Numbered from the stretch's first letter, positions 24,088 through 33,478 are shown. The stretch: 64,000 bases of DNA from Kribbella jejuensis (GCF_006715085.1 NZ_VFMM01000001.1:496001-560000); one strand, 5' to 3'. Numbers and translations are program-made. The notes: generated by a model from the letters alone, not told the origin.

Positions 24088-26925
24088 ATGTTCGACGCCG
24101 TCTTCGTCCCCGCCGACCCGCCCCGCGCGGGCCGGCTGGCGTTGTACGGCGACCTTCGCGGCGAGGCAGCGGACGGGACGGTCGAGCTCGTCCTCCCCCG
24201 CGGTACGTCGGTACGCCGGACGACCGTGCCCGCGCGGCTGCTCACGATCGAAGAGGTCATCGCCCGGCTGACGTCACCGGACGAACCAGAGGCCGGCAGC
24301 TGGGCCGCGTGGCGAGCAGCAGGCCTCGCGGGGCTGGTGTTGATCGGGCGCGGCCGGTTGGTCCCCGACCGGAGCGCGGAGGGGTACGGCGCGTGGCGGG
24401 TGGCTCCGCTCGATCCGATCGACCAGGCGTGGCTGCGGAACCTCAGCGCCGCGATGCCGGCGTACGGGCATGCCCTCCCGCTGACCAACGCGCGGCCGCT
24501 GCGGTTGATCGAGCCGGAGCAGCTGATCCGCGCGTTCTGGGACGCGCTCGCGGACACGCTGGTCCGGACGCCGGCCGCCGCGGTGGCGACCCGTCCTGGG
24601 GCGGCGCCTTTCGCAGCGCTTGAACCCACTGCACTGTCCGGGCCGACGGCATGGCTGGACGAGACCGCCCTGGCCGAGCAGGCAGGCACGCGCTTGGTCC
24701 TCCGCGTCGAACCACCCACCACCGAACTCGCGCCGGACGATGCCGAGACCGACGATGCCGCTGACCTCGACGGCTTCCGGGCCGTGCTGCAGTTGCGGAG
24801 TGGGGTGGATCCGAGTCTGCTCGTGGATGTGGCGGACATGTGGAACGCGCCCGCCGCCGTGCTGACCGCGCTCGGTGAGCGAGCCGAGACCGATCTGCTG
24901 CTGGCGCTCCGCCGAGGTGCGCGCGTCTGGCCGCCGCTCGGTTCCGCGCTGCAGGACGCCGCGCCGGAGGAAATCCGGATCGACGACGCCGCGCTCGAGG
25001 AGCTCGCCGAAGGGAGTCCGGAGCTGGAGGGCGCCGGCATCGAGGTGCTCTGGCCGACCGAGCTGTTCGCCGGCCAACTCGCGCTCCGCGCCACCGTCGG
25101 GACGCCGACCCCCGGCGCCGTCACCGGGCCCGACTTCAGCCTCAACGATCTCGTCTCGTTCCGCTGGCGTCCGACCCTCGACGGCCAGGAGCTGACCGAG
25201 GCGGAGGTCGCGGCGCTCGCAGAGGCCAAGCGTCCGATGATCCGGATGCGCGGCCGCTGGATGCGCGTCGACCACGAGCTCGTCCGCCGCCTGCGCAGCA
25301 ACGGCTCCGCCCGCAAGCTGACCGGCGCCGAGGCGCTCGGGGCGGCGCTGACCGGGACGATCGACGTCGACGGCGAGCTCGTACCGTTCGACGCCGACGG
25401 CTCGCTCGCGGAGATGCTCACCCGACTGCGCGCCACCGAGGAGCCGGCGCCGTACGTCGAGCCTGCCGGGTTGCGCGCGACCCTGCGCGACTACCAACGC
25501 CGTGGTGTCGCGTGGATGGCGCAGCTCGCCAACCTCGGCCTCGGTGGCTGCCTCGCCGACGACATGGGCCTCGGCAAGACGATCCAGGTCATCGCGCTGC
25601 ACCTGCAATTGAAGGGGCGCGGTCCGACGGTCGTGGTTTGTCCGTCGACCCTGCTCGGCAACTGGGAGCGTGAGTTCGAGCGGTTCGCTCCCGACGTACC
25701 GACCCGCCGCTACCACGGCCCCGGTCGTACGCTCAGCGATCTCGCTCCGGACGAGGTCGTGCTCACGACGTACGGCGTGGTCCGTCAGGATCACCACCAG
25801 CTCGGGGAGATCGCGTGGGGCCTGGCCGTCGCGGACGAGGCGCAACACGCGAAGAACCCGTTGTCACGGACCGCCCGCGCTCTGAGGACGTTGCCGTCGG
25901 CAACCAGGATCGCGTTGACCGGGACGCCGGTCGAGAACCGGCTGTCCGAGCTGTGGTCGATCCTCGACTGGTCGGCGCCCGGGCTGCTCGGCACGCTGGA
26001 CCGGTTCCGCCACGACGTCGCCGTACCGGTCGAGCGGTTCCACGACGAGGAGGTGACGGCGCGACTGGCCCGGGTCACGCGGCCGTTCCTGTTGCGGCGT
26101 CGCAAGAGTGACCCGGGGATCGCGCCGGAGCTGCCGCAGAAGACCGAACACGACGTCGTCGTACCGCTGACGACGGAACAGGCCACGTTGTACCAGGCCG
26201 TCGCGAAGGAGGCGCTCGCCAAGATCGAGGAGGCGTCGGGGATCGCGCGGCGCGGGCTGGTCCTGAGTCTGCTGACGCAGTTGAAGCAGGTGTGCAACCA
26301 CCCGGCGCAGTTCCTGCACGAGCCCGGTCCGCTGGAGCGACGGTCCGGGAAGCTCGCCGCGCTGGACGAGCTGCTCGACGTGATCCTGGCCGAGGGCGAG
26401 TCGGTGCTGATCTTCAGCCAGTACGTCGAGATGTGCCGGCTGATCGAGGCGCATCTCGCGGCGCGGCAGGTGCGGACGTTGTTCCTGCACGGCGGTATCG
26501 GGGTGCGGAAACGCTCGGAGATGGTGGAGCAGTTCCAGGCCGGCGCGGCGCCGGTGTTCCTGCTGTCGTTGAAGGCCGGTGGGGTCGGGTTGACGTTGAC
26601 GCGGGCGACGCATGTTGTGCATTACGACCGCTGGTGGAATCCGGCTGTGGAGGATCAAGCCACGGACCGGGCGTACCGGATCGGGCAGGATCAGCCGGTG
26701 CAGGTTCATCGGCTCGTCACCGAGAACACGTTGGAAGACCGGATCGCGACGGTCATCAACGCCAAGCGTGAGCTCGCGGACGCTGTCGTCGGGTCGGGCG
26801 AGGCGTGGTTGAGCGAGCTGTCGGATGCGGAGCTGACCGAACTCGTCGAGCTGTCGACCGGGCCGGCGAAATCCGGGTCGGCAAGTGCGTACAACCCTTC
26901 CGCAGTGGGGAAATCCGATGCCTGA
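24088..26925 (+). CDS. SNF2-family DEAD/DEAH-box helicase
   Basis: A 945-residue ATP-dependent DNA translocase. Residues 1-330 are a variable N-terminal region. About 330-460 corresponds to the SNF2-associated bacterial helicase domain (RWRPTLDGQELTEAEVAAL). The motor starts at ATLRDYQRRGVAWM near residue 467, with Walker A DDMGLGKT near 492, motif II DEAQ near 581 and motif III LTGTPVENR near 610. RecA-like lobe 2 ends with QATDRAYRIGQ near 858, carrying the arginine finger. It overlaps the next gene, a SWIM-domain protein, by 8 bp. SNF2/SWIM pairs recur in actinobacteria and presumably remodel protein-DNA complexes during repair, but the target is unknown. Confidence 0.9.
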   Translation: MFDAVFVPADPPRAGRLALYGDLRGEAADGTVELVLPRGTSVRRTTVPARLLTIEEVIARLTSPDEPEAGSWAAWRAAGLAGLVLIGRGRLVPDRSAEGYGAWRVAPLDPIDQAWLRNLSAAMPAYGHALPLTNARPLRLIEPEQLIRAFWDALADTLVRTPAAAVATRPGAAPFAALEPTALSGPTAWLDETALAEQAGTRLVLRVEPPTTELAPDDAETDDAADLDGFRAVLQLRSGVDPSLLVDVADMWNAPAAVLTALGERAETDLLLALRRGARVWPPLGSALQDAAPEEIRIDDAALEELAEGSPELEGAGIEVLWPTELFAGQLALRATVGTPTPGAVTGPDFSLNDLVSFRWRPTLDGQELTEAEVAALAEAKRPMIRMRGRWMRVDHELVRRLRSNGSARKLTGAEALGAALTGTIDVDGELVPFDADGSLAEMLTRLRATEEPAPYVEPAGLRATLRDYQRRGVAWMAQLANLGLGGCLADDMGLGKTIQVIALHLQLKGRGPTVVVCPSTLLGNWEREFERFAPDVPTRRYHGPGRTLSDLAPDEVVLTTYGVVRQDHHQLGEIAWGLAVADEAQHAKNPLSRTARALRTLPSATRIALTGTPVENRLSELWSILDWSAPGLLGTLDRFRHDVAVPVERFHDEEVTARLARVTRPFLLRRRKSDPGIAPELPQKTEHDVVVPLTTEQATLYQAVAKEALAKIEEASGIARRGLVLSLLTQLKQVCNHPAQFLHEPGPLERRSGKLAALDELLDVILAEGESVLIFSQYVEMCRLIEAHLAARQVRTLFLHGGIGVRKRSEMVEQFQAGAAPVFLLSLKAGGVGLTLTRATHVVHYDRWWNPAVEDQATDRAYRIGQDQPVQVHRLVTENTLEDRIATVINAKRELADAVVGSGEAWLSELSDAELTELVELSTGPAKSGSASAYNPSAVGKSDA

Positions 26926-28402
26926 CGACGAGCGGCGGCCGTGGCAGGCGTGGCGGTCGAAGGGCGAGGACGCGGGGTTGCCGGCCGCGCGCGGGCCGGG
27001 CAGCCGGCGGTCGTTCGGCGCGACGTGGTGGGGGCGCGCGTGGTTGGAGGCGCTGGAGCACCGGGCGCGGCTCGATCCGGGGCGGTTGTCGCGCGGGCGG
27101 TCGTACGCGCGCCGTGGGAGCGTGCTGGAGCTGACGGTCACCCCGGGCGAGGTCGAGGCGGTGGTGCAGGGCAGCCGCGTCACGCCGTACCAGGTGACGG
27201 TGCGGATCCGCGCGTTCTCGGCGGACGAATGGGATGCCGTACTTGACGTCGTGTCGGCGCAGATCGGCCGGGTCGCGGCGCTCCTCGACGGGGAGCTGCC
27301 GCCGGAGGTCGTGGACGACGTACGGGCAACCGGGCTGGACCTGTTGCCCGGCGCGGGCGAGGTCCTGACGAACTGCAGCTGCCCGGACTTCGCCGTACCG
27401 TGCAAGCATTCGGCGGCGGTTTGCTACCTGGTCGCGGACGCGCTGGACGACGATCCGTTCGCGTTGCTGCTGCTCCGAGGCCGGCGCAAGGACGAACTGC
27501 TAGCAGCTCTACGGGCGCGCCGCGGCGGCACGGGTGCGCCCATTACTCCCCCAAGAACCCCTGCCCCCAAAGGCATCCCCGCCATCGCCGCCTTCGCCCG
27601 CCACCTGACCACCCCCAACCGACACCCCACAGCCCCACCAACCACCGCTGCGGACTCGCCGATCTCCGCAGACGCCGCGGACCCATCGGCCGCCACCGCC
27701 ACGCACCCCGCGGACCCATCGGCCGCCACTGCCACGCACCCCGCAGGCCCACCGGCCGTCACCGCCATGCACCCCGCCGACACCGCTGCACTCCCCGCGG
27801 ACCAGGCAGCCGGCGCCGTCCAGCCCGCGGATCCGCCGTCTGCGCACGGCGCGCCGGTTGGGTCTGTGGTGCCGATTCCGGTGCCGCCGCGGCCGCTTGC
27901 TGCTCCCGGCGTACCGGCCGCCGTGAAGGTGCTGGACCCGCCGCGCTCGTCCGGCATCGACGTACGCGACCTGATCGCCCTGGCCACCGACGCCGCCCGC
28001 CGCGCCTGGGAACTCGCCTCCGGCGACACCACCCTCTCCCTCACCTACGAGCAAGACCTCGCCCGCCGAGCCGCCGCCCTCCTCGGTACGCCGGAACTAG
28101 CCGACCTCGCGCACCGCGCCAACATTTCCGCCCGCCAACTGACCACCTGGGCCACCGCCTGGCAGCAAGCCGGCCCCGGCGGCCTGGCCGTCACCATCGA
28201 CGCACCACACGACCCCACCTCGGACGCCCTGACCGAAGCCCAAGCCGCCCTCCCCGACGCCACCACCGAAGCCAACCGAGTAACCTCCGGCAAACTCCAA
28301 CTCCGCCTCGGCAAAGACAACCTCTGGTACCGCTTCGACAACCACTTCAACGACTGGACCCTGACCCGCCCGCCGGCAACCGACCCGAAGGACCTCCTCT
28401 GA
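26918..28402 (+). CDS. SWIM zinc-finger protein
   Basis: A 494-residue protein. The N-terminal domain begins with a W-rich start (FGATWWGRAWLEALE) usual for SNF2-linked SWIM proteins. The SWIM finger is NCSCPDFAVPCKHSAAV near residues 152-168, giving the CxC-x6-CxH zinc pattern that binds DNA or protein. Residues 215-345 are low-complexity Pro/Ala/Thr with an imperfect repeat (ADPSAATATHP twice and derivatives). A helical C-terminal domain follows (DVRDLIALATDAARRAWE). ATG at 26918 overlaps the helicase stop, so the two proteins are probably made together and act as partners. Confidence 0.85.
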   Translation: MPDDERRPWQAWRSKGEDAGLPAARGPGSRRSFGATWWGRAWLEALEHRARLDPGRLSRGRSYARRGSVLELTVTPGEVEAVVQGSRVTPYQVTVRIRAFSADEWDAVLDVVSAQIGRVAALLDGELPPEVVDDVRATGLDLLPGAGEVLTNCSCPDFAVPCKHSAAVCYLVADALDDDPFALLLLRGRRKDELLAALRARRGGTGAPITPPRTPAPKGIPAIAAFARHLTTPNRHPTAPPTTAADSPISADAADPSAATATHPADPSAATATHPAGPPAVTAMHPADTAALPADQAAGAVQPADPPSAHGAPVGSVVPIPVPPRPLAAPGVPAAVKVLDPPRSSGIDVRDLIALATDAARRAWELASGDTTLSLTYEQDLARRAAALLGTPELADLAHRANISARQLTTWATAWQQAGPGGLAVTIDAPHDPTSDALTEAQAALPDATTEANRVTSGKLQLRLGKDNLWYRFDNHFNDWTLTRPPATDPKDLL

Positions 28403-28405
28403 ACC

Positions 28406-29296
28406 ATGCGCCGCCGAGCCACCCTCACCGCGGTCCTCCTACTCGCCCTCCTCGGCTGCGACCCCCACCCCACCACCCACGCGGCCCCCATAGGCAACCT
28501 GTGCGAACGCGAACGCCCACAACTCCCCGGCAACTGGACTACCGAGGACGGGGAATATCGTCCGGCTGCACCGCTCTCGGACGGCTGCACCTTGGTGGAC
28601 TCTGCACAGCCCGCTCACCGGATCCGGGTACTGGTCTCCATCCTCAAAGTCACCGATGCGCAAGCCGCCAAGTTCCGCAAGGACGACGAAGAATCCGCCG
28701 CGGCAGGTGGGTACGCCGCCAAGGTCAGCGATGGTGGGCTGGGTGACGGTTCGTGGGCGCTCGATCCAGCCGCAGCTGCACCTTGGCTCGTCTTCCGCAT
28801 CGACGGTCGTCAGATCCGGCTCAGCGTCGAGAACGCCGGCGCCGGCACGCTGGACGAACTCCGGTCGATCGCCCGATCCATCACGACGCTACCCGGCGGC
28901 CTCCCCACAGCTCCGTCCATGGTCGTTCGGCCGGAATGCGCCCGTGGTACTGCGGCCGCCGAACGGAGCCTCGGCACGAAGTCCGTCCTGCGGCGGGATG
29001 CCCTTGTCGACAAGCACCTGTCGTGCCGATGGGCCTCGGCGACGCGCTCGGTCGCAACGTTCCCGGGCGGCGACAGCAGGATCGACTTCGGCTATATCAA
29101 GGACGCCGCCACCGACGGGCTGCCCTGGGCCCATCGCGTGACCGTCGGCGCCGAAGCATGGCAACAGGACGATGGATACCTGGTGTTCAGGAGCAGCACG
29201 GACCAGTACGTGACCGTCGTCTCTCTCCCATACCAGGAGATGCGCCCGATCCCGATCGTGATGCTCGCGCGGGCGATCGCGCCCGCCTACTCCTGA
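28406..29296 (+). CDS. Putative secreted lipoprotein
   Basis: A 296-residue protein. The signal peptide is MRRRATLTAVLLLALLGC, with a lipobox ending in Cys 18, so it should be a membrane-anchored lipoprotein. The mature part has paired cysteines (NLCERERP, SDGCTL, RPECARG, LSCRWAS) that could form disulfides and looks like two related halves, each with an IRLSV/VTVVS-type strand. This resembles small DUF3558-like lipoproteins, but I cannot name it. It starts 3 bp after the SWIM gene stop. Its 3' end overlaps the convergent SGNH gene by 10 bp. Confidence 0.75.
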   Translation: MRRRATLTAVLLLALLGCDPHPTTHAAPIGNLCERERPQLPGNWTTEDGEYRPAAPLSDGCTLVDSAQPAHRIRVLVSILKVTDAQAAKFRKDDEESAAAGGYAAKVSDGGLGDGSWALDPAAAAPWLVFRIDGRQIRLSVENAGAGTLDELRSIARSITTLPGGLPTAPSMVVRPECARGTAAAERSLGTKSVLRRDALVDKHLSCRWASATRSVATFPGGDSRIDFGYIKDAATDGLPWAHRVTVGAEAWQQDDGYLVFRSSTDQYVTVVSLPYQEMRPIPIVMLARAIAPAYS

Positions 29297-30294
29297 GCGT
29301 TAGCTGTCTGTCCCGCGGCAGGACGACGCAACGACGTGTGCTCCTCGAGGGCCGCGATCAGCTGGTCGGCGATCTTGGCGTGGCCGGCGACACTGGGGTG
29401 GACGTCGTCGGTGCAGTCGTCCTCGGTGATCCAGCCGGTGGTGTCGACCAGCACCACGGCAGGGTCATCGAGGGTCTTCACCGCGGCCTGGATCGTTTCC
29501 GCGTGCTTCCCGCTGAACGGCGTCAGCGACACGATCGTCGTCGACGGGTACGCGGCCCGCACCCGCCGTACGTACTCCGCGTACTCCTCGACGTCCAGGG
29601 TCAGGTCGTTCACGCCGAGGTTGATCACGACCACGTCCGGCGCCTCGACCCGCTCGGCCGGTGAGCCCGCGAAGTTCCACCCGAACGACTCGAGTCCCGG
29701 CGGCACCTCGCCGTTCCCCGGCCTGCTGATCCCCTGCCGGCCGAACCCAACCTGGTACGACGTGGCGCCGAACGCCCGCGCGGTCAGATACGCGTACGAC
29801 GCCGTACCGTCGGCGCCCTCCGACCCCGGCTGGTTGCTCAGCGAGAGCACGCCTTGCGTGATCGAGTCGCCGTAGAACTCCAGCCGCGGACCACCCGGGC
29901 GGCCGATCAGCCGCAGTACCGACCGCGCGTCGAGCACGAGACCGGCGAAGACGACCGCGCACTCGAACGGCGGGTTCCAGCGGTTCACGTGCTCGCTGAC
30001 GTCCTTGACCACCACCGTCACCCGGTGCTGGCCCTCGGGCTCCGACAGCTCGATGACCGGTCCGTCGACGAGGTGCAGTTCCGGCTCGCGGTCGTCGACA
30101 ATGACCCAGAGGTGCGGCGGGACGGTCAGCCCGTCGGTGTCGAAGAGCAGTTGGACGCGCTCACCGGCGTACCAGAACGAGATCCGCGAACCGGAGTTCA
30201 CCGTGATCGCGACGCCGGGCTGGTGGCCCCACTGTCCCTCCAGAACGATGCGAGGGTCGGACGGGGCGACGACCTGGCCGGGCTCGAACGTCAC
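29287..30294 (-). CDS. SGNH/GDSL hydrolase (carbohydrate esterase 2-like)
   Basis: A 335-residue hydrolase. The N-terminal 120 residues form a beta-rich jelly-roll-like domain. The C-terminal SGNH domain has the nucleophile block EFYGDSITQG near residue 146, the Asn block INLGVND near 228, and the Asp-His pair in CTDDVHPSVAGH near 300. This two-domain layout resembles CE2 acetylxylan esterases, which deacetylate plant polysaccharides. No signal peptide is visible, so secretion is doubtful. GTG at 30294 has AAGGAG five bases before it; a GTG two codons earlier is possible. Confidence 0.82.
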   Translation of the reverse strand: MTFEPGQVVAPSDPRIVLEGQWGHQPGVAITVNSGSRISFWYAGERVQLLFDTDGLTVPPHLWVIVDDREPELHLVDGPVIELSEPEGQHRVTVVVKDVSEHVNRWNPPFECAVVFAGLVLDARSVLRLIGRPGGPRLEFYGDSITQGVLSLSNQPGSEGADGTASYAYLTARAFGATSYQVGFGRQGISRPGNGEVPPGLESFGWNFAGSPAERVEAPDVVVINLGVNDLTLDVEEYAEYVRRVRAAYPSTTIVSLTPFSGKHAETIQAAVKTLDDPAVVLVDTTGWITEDDCTDDVHPSVAGHAKIADQLIAALEEHTSLRRPAAGQTANAQE

Positions 30295-30340
30295 GGGCAC
30301 TCCTTCTGTGGTCGGCTGTTGGCGGCGAACCTATTGTGCG

Positions 30341-31135
30341 TCACCAGCCTTCCTTGCGAGCCCGCGCCTCGAACAGCAGGATCCCGGCGGACAGCGCCAC
30401 GTTCAGCGAGTCGGCTTGGCCGAGCATCGGGATCGACACCGCGTCGAATCCTTCGTCGTGCCACGCCGGCGACAGACCCGCGCCCTCCGAGCCGACGACG
30501 AACGCGGTCGGACCGTCGTACTGCGGAACTCGGTACGTCCCGGTCGCCGCCGGGTCGGCGAGGTGGACGCGGAACCGGTGGCTGCGCAACCACGCTGCCG
30601 CGGACGGGATGTCGTCGAACTCCACGATCGGCGTCGACAGGACGGTGCCGCGACTCGCGGAGTACACGGCCGGATGGGTCGGACGGGCGCGCCGGCTGGT
30701 CAGTACGAGGCAGTCCGCGTTCGCGGCGTCCGCCGTACGGATCAGTGTGCCGAGGTTGCCGGCGTACTCGACACCGTCGGCGACCAGGACGAGGGACCGG
30801 TTCGTGAAGCGGAACGCCTGCGGGCGCCATTCGGGTACGCGCGCGATCGAGATCAGGCCCTCGGGGCGGGTCTTGCGGGCGATCCGGGCGAGCAGCTTCT
30901 CGGAGATGCGGTACACCTCCGCGGCCCGTGCGGCGAGGTTCGCGATGTCCGGCGGGCCGGCTTCGGGGCACCAGAAGAGGGCCTCGATGGTCGCGGATGT
31001 GGTCAGCAGGCGGTCGTGTTCCCACGTTCCTTCGACCATGATCCGGCCGGGTGAACCGTCCTTGCGCAGGGCGAGCAGCTGACGGACACGGGCGTGTTGC
31101 GCGCCGATCGGGCGGGCAAAAGGATGCACAGTCAT
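30341..31135 (-). CDS. SpoU/TrmH-family RNA 2'-O-methyltransferase
   Basis: A 264-residue SPOUT-class methyltransferase that would transfer a methyl group from S-adenosylmethionine to a ribose of tRNA or rRNA. The three family motifs are visible: NLGTLIRTADA near residue 120 (motif 1), FVVGSEGAGLS near 208 (motif 2) and IPMLGQADSLNVALSAGI near 235 (motif 3). The N-terminal 100 residues form an RNA-substrate-binding-like domain. It starts at ATG 31135. The target nucleotide cannot be told. It lies just upstream of the SGNH gene (46-bp gap) and may be co-transcribed with it. Confidence 0.88.
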   Translation of the reverse strand: MTVHPFARPIGAQHARVRQLLALRKDGSPGRIMVEGTWEHDRLLTTSATIEALFWCPEAGPPDIANLAARAAEVYRISEKLLARIARKTRPEGLISIARVPEWRPQAFRFTNRSLVLVADGVEYAGNLGTLIRTADAANADCLVLTSRRARPTHPAVYSASRGTVLSTPIVEFDDIPSAAAWLRSHRFRVHLADPAATGTYRVPQYDGPTAFVVGSEGAGLSPAWHDEGFDAVSIPMLGQADSLNVALSAGILLFEARARKEGW

Positions 31136-31311
31136 GTGCAGGGCTCCGTACGGAGAGAATCAACAAGCGCGCCGGGGACACGACGGTCCGCTCCGGCGGG
31201 GCGACACCCGCTTGGGGTGCCGTGGTACTGACGCGGCCTTCCCGACCGCGTCAGCCAAGGATTCTCATCACCCTCCGGATGGTAGGCAGCCGCGCGCCCA
31301 CCGTCACCCGG

Positions 31312-31560
31312 TTTTCCACAGACCGCCGACGGGCGGGTTGGCCTGTCGGCGCCGGCCCCCTCACCTCCCCGCCCCCACCACCTCCACAGTTGTCCACAAG
31401 TGGTGGGCGGGTGGGTTTTGGTCTGTCAGTGCCGACCCCTCATCTCCCTCACCCTCACCACCTCCACCAGTTGTCCACAGGTGGTGGGCGGGTGGGTTTT
31501 GGTCTGTAGGCGCGGATGGTTAGAGTCCTTGCTCTGGTAGCCGCGCTATCACACGGGAGG
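31312..31560. repeat. Imperfect ~80-bp repeats with DnaA-box-like motifs
   Basis: Three related units begin with TTTTCCACA (31312-31320), TTGTCCACA (31390-31398) and TTGTCCACA (31471-31479), at spacings of 78 and 81 bp. After each comes a G-rich run (GTGGTGGGCGGGTGGG in the last two) and then GGTCTGT. TTGTCCACA equals the strong actinobacterial DnaA-box form. The array ends just before the SMC operon. It may be a titration or regulatory site, or a dispersed repeat; oriC itself is not suggested, since dnaA and dnaN are not nearby. Confidence 0.6.
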
Positions 31561-31569
31561 GAGTGCGGG

Positions 31570-32760
31570 ATGGACGCGACACTGCTCGATGCCGAGGCCG
31601 AAGCGGCCGTGCTGCGCGTCTACCGTCAGGTCTTCGCGGTGCTGGCCCGCGAGTCCGGCGCGATGATCGTCGATCCCGACCTGCTGGACGTGGACCAGGC
31701 GATCCTGGACGCGTTCGCCGAGGCGGGCAGCGACGGGCTGACCGTGGAGCAGGCCACCCTCGCTTGCCGGGCCTATCCGCACGACGTGATCGTCCGCCGC
31801 TTCGACGTCCTCCGGCAGTACGGCGCGATCACCAAACTCGTCGACCGGCCGAACGAGTTGCGCCACCGCGCCGCCTTCGCGCCGTACGTGATGCTGATGT
31901 TCCTGCGCCGGATGTCCGTGCAGGGCGGTCAGGCGGAGCTGCACCAGCTGCTCACCCTCGAGGCGCACAGCGTCAGCGACCCGCAGGCGACGGCCGACGA
32001 CGGCAAGGCGTCCGTCGAGCGGCTGACCAAGGTGTTCCGGTTACTGGGCAACGAGCTGGCGATCCTGGTGGCGACGAGCACCACGGCTCAGCTCCGCGAG
32101 AACGCGCAGCTCGCGTGGGGCAACGAGCGCCTGATCGAGCAGGCGGAGAAGGTGCACCGCCTGGTCCTGGACCGTTGGCCCACCCTGCACCGGGACTGTA
32201 CGTCGCTGCGCATGGCCTTGGCGGCGTACGCGGATGCCGTGCAGCTCGCGGCGGGCCGCCTGGTCGAGCGGGCGGGTACGACGCGGGCGCTGGGGCTGCT
32301 GCCGATCGAGACATGGCTCACCTTTACGCGGGGCAGTGAGCCGGAGACGCTCGCCGCCGTGCTCGACGGCCTCCTGTTCGATGCGGCCGCGCCGGACTTC
32401 TCGGCGCAGACGATGGTCGAGGCGGTGGAAACGGGTCGCCGGAGTGGGACGGCCCGGATGGCGCCGCCGCGCCCGACCGCGGACCAGGATGCTCCGGAGT
32501 CGGCCGCCGCGACGGACCGGGAGGACCTGCGCCGCGAGGCCGAGCGGGTGCTGGCCGGGCGGACGTCGGTCGACATCGTCGAGGTCGTGGACGAGGCGGG
32601 CGACTGGATCACCGCCCGGCGCGTCCTCGCCGAGCTGACCGCGGCACACCTGCACGACGAATTGGAGTACGAGCTGGTCTGGTCGGACGGCATGCGCATC
32701 GACCCGGCCGCCGGCACGCCGTGGGCCACCGAGGGCGTCTTCCGCCGGGTGGTCTCATGA
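31570..32760 (+). CDS. Kleisin-like subunit of SMC/Muk-like complex (candidate)
   Basis: A 396-residue mostly helical protein, the first gene of a four-gene operon ending in an SMC-type ATPase. The N-terminus has a winged-helix-like segment (AILDAFAEAGSDGLTVEQA then VIVRRFDVLRQYGAITKL), followed by a long helical middle (residues 110-270) and a less ordered Pro/Ala linker near 300. The C-terminal part (AGDWITARRVLAELTAAHLH) could be a second small domain. The size, gene position and layout resemble MukF/MksF or the Wadjet JetA subunit. I infer the kleisin role from context, not from a clear match. GGAGGGA precedes ATG 31570. Confidence 0.5.
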   Translation: MDATLLDAEAEAAVLRVYRQVFAVLARESGAMIVDPDLLDVDQAILDAFAEAGSDGLTVEQATLACRAYPHDVIVRRFDVLRQYGAITKLVDRPNELRHRAAFAPYVMLMFLRRMSVQGGQAELHQLLTLEAHSVSDPQATADDGKASVERLTKVFRLLGNELAILVATSTTAQLRENAQLAWGNERLIEQAEKVHRLVLDRWPTLHRDCTSLRMALAAYADAVQLAAGRLVERAGTTRALGLLPIETWLTFTRGSEPETLAAVLDGLLFDAAAPDFSAQTMVEAVETGRRSGTARMAPPRPTADQDAPESAAATDREDLRREAERVLAGRTSVDIVEVVDEAGDWITARRVLAELTAAHLHDELEYELVWSDGMRIDPAAGTPWATEGVFRRVVS

Positions 32761-32806
32761 ACATGCCTCTTGCCTCGTCCGCGACCCGAGCGAAGCGGGG
32801 ACGCGA

Positions 32807-33478
32807 ATGAGTACGGAAGCCGTCGAGCGGCGGTTGTACAACGCGCTCTGGTGGGCGAAGGTCCAGTCCGCCGGGCCGATCGTCATCGATCCGGACACGC
32901 CTGCCGTCGCGGGCATGACGCGGGCGTCGTCGGGCGACACGGTCTGGCTGGTGCCGACGCTGCCCTCGGGTGCCGGACACAGCGTGCTGGAGGAGCTCGG
33001 CGCTCCCCCGGTGCCGGTGGAGCTGCCCAACGAAACGGCCCGTCTGCTCGCGATCTGCGTCGCCTGCTGCTGGACGGACCGCAGCGCGCCCGCCTGGCCG
33101 GGGACGACCGGCACGCTGGCGCAGATCAGATCGGTGTACGCCGGGATGCGCGGCCGCGCCGAGCAGCCGAGCGACCTGACGCTGATCATCGGCAGCCTGC
33201 GCCGCCTACACGCCACGCATTGGGTCCTGTGGGACGAGAAGGCAGCCGAGGTCCGCCTCGGTCCCCGCGTCGTGACTTGGAGCCCCGCCGACCTGTCGAC
33301 TTTGCGCGACCTCTGCAGGCATCTCCCCGATCCACCGCCGCCCGTGCTGTCCTCCGCCCAGCCTTCCGATCCACCGCCGCCCGTGCTCTCCTCCGCGCAG
33401 CCTTCCGAGGCGGCGCTGGACGAGGCTCTCCCGTCCGACACCGCCGCCGAGCACGATCCGGAGGTGGCGAATGACTGA
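32807..33478 (+). CDS. Second subunit of SMC-like operon, unknown family
   Basis: A 223-residue protein that I do not recognise. Residues 1-165 look like a compact alpha/beta or winged-helix domain (RRLYNALWWAKVQSAGPIVI, ARLLAICVACCWTD, LIIGSLRRLHATHWVLWDEK). The last 50 residues are acidic and proline-rich, with the 13-residue unit DPPPPVLSSAQPS twice in tandem. It follows the kleisin-like gene by 46 bp and overlaps the next gene by 8 bp, so it should be made with them. It may be an additional winged-helix (KITE-like) partner. Confidence 0.5.
   Translation: MSTEAVERRLYNALWWAKVQSAGPIVIDPDTPAVAGMTRASSGDTVWLVPTLPSGAGHSVLEELGAPPVPVELPNETARLLAICVACCWTDRSAPAWPGTTGTLAQIRSVYAGMRGRAEQPSDLTLIIGSLRRLHATHWVLWDEKAAEVRLGPRVVTWSPADLSTLRDLCRHLPDPPPPVLSSAQPSDPPPPVLSSAQPSEAALDEALPSDTAAEHDPEVAND

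Noticed and set aside
25864..27405. 513-codon minus-strand frame across the helicase/SWIM junction
   Set aside because: It crosses two real genes on the other strand and shows no family pattern.
31312..31560. Chromosomal origin (oriC)
   Set aside because: Only three DnaA-like boxes are seen, and dnaA, dnaN and gyrB are absent from the neighbourhood.
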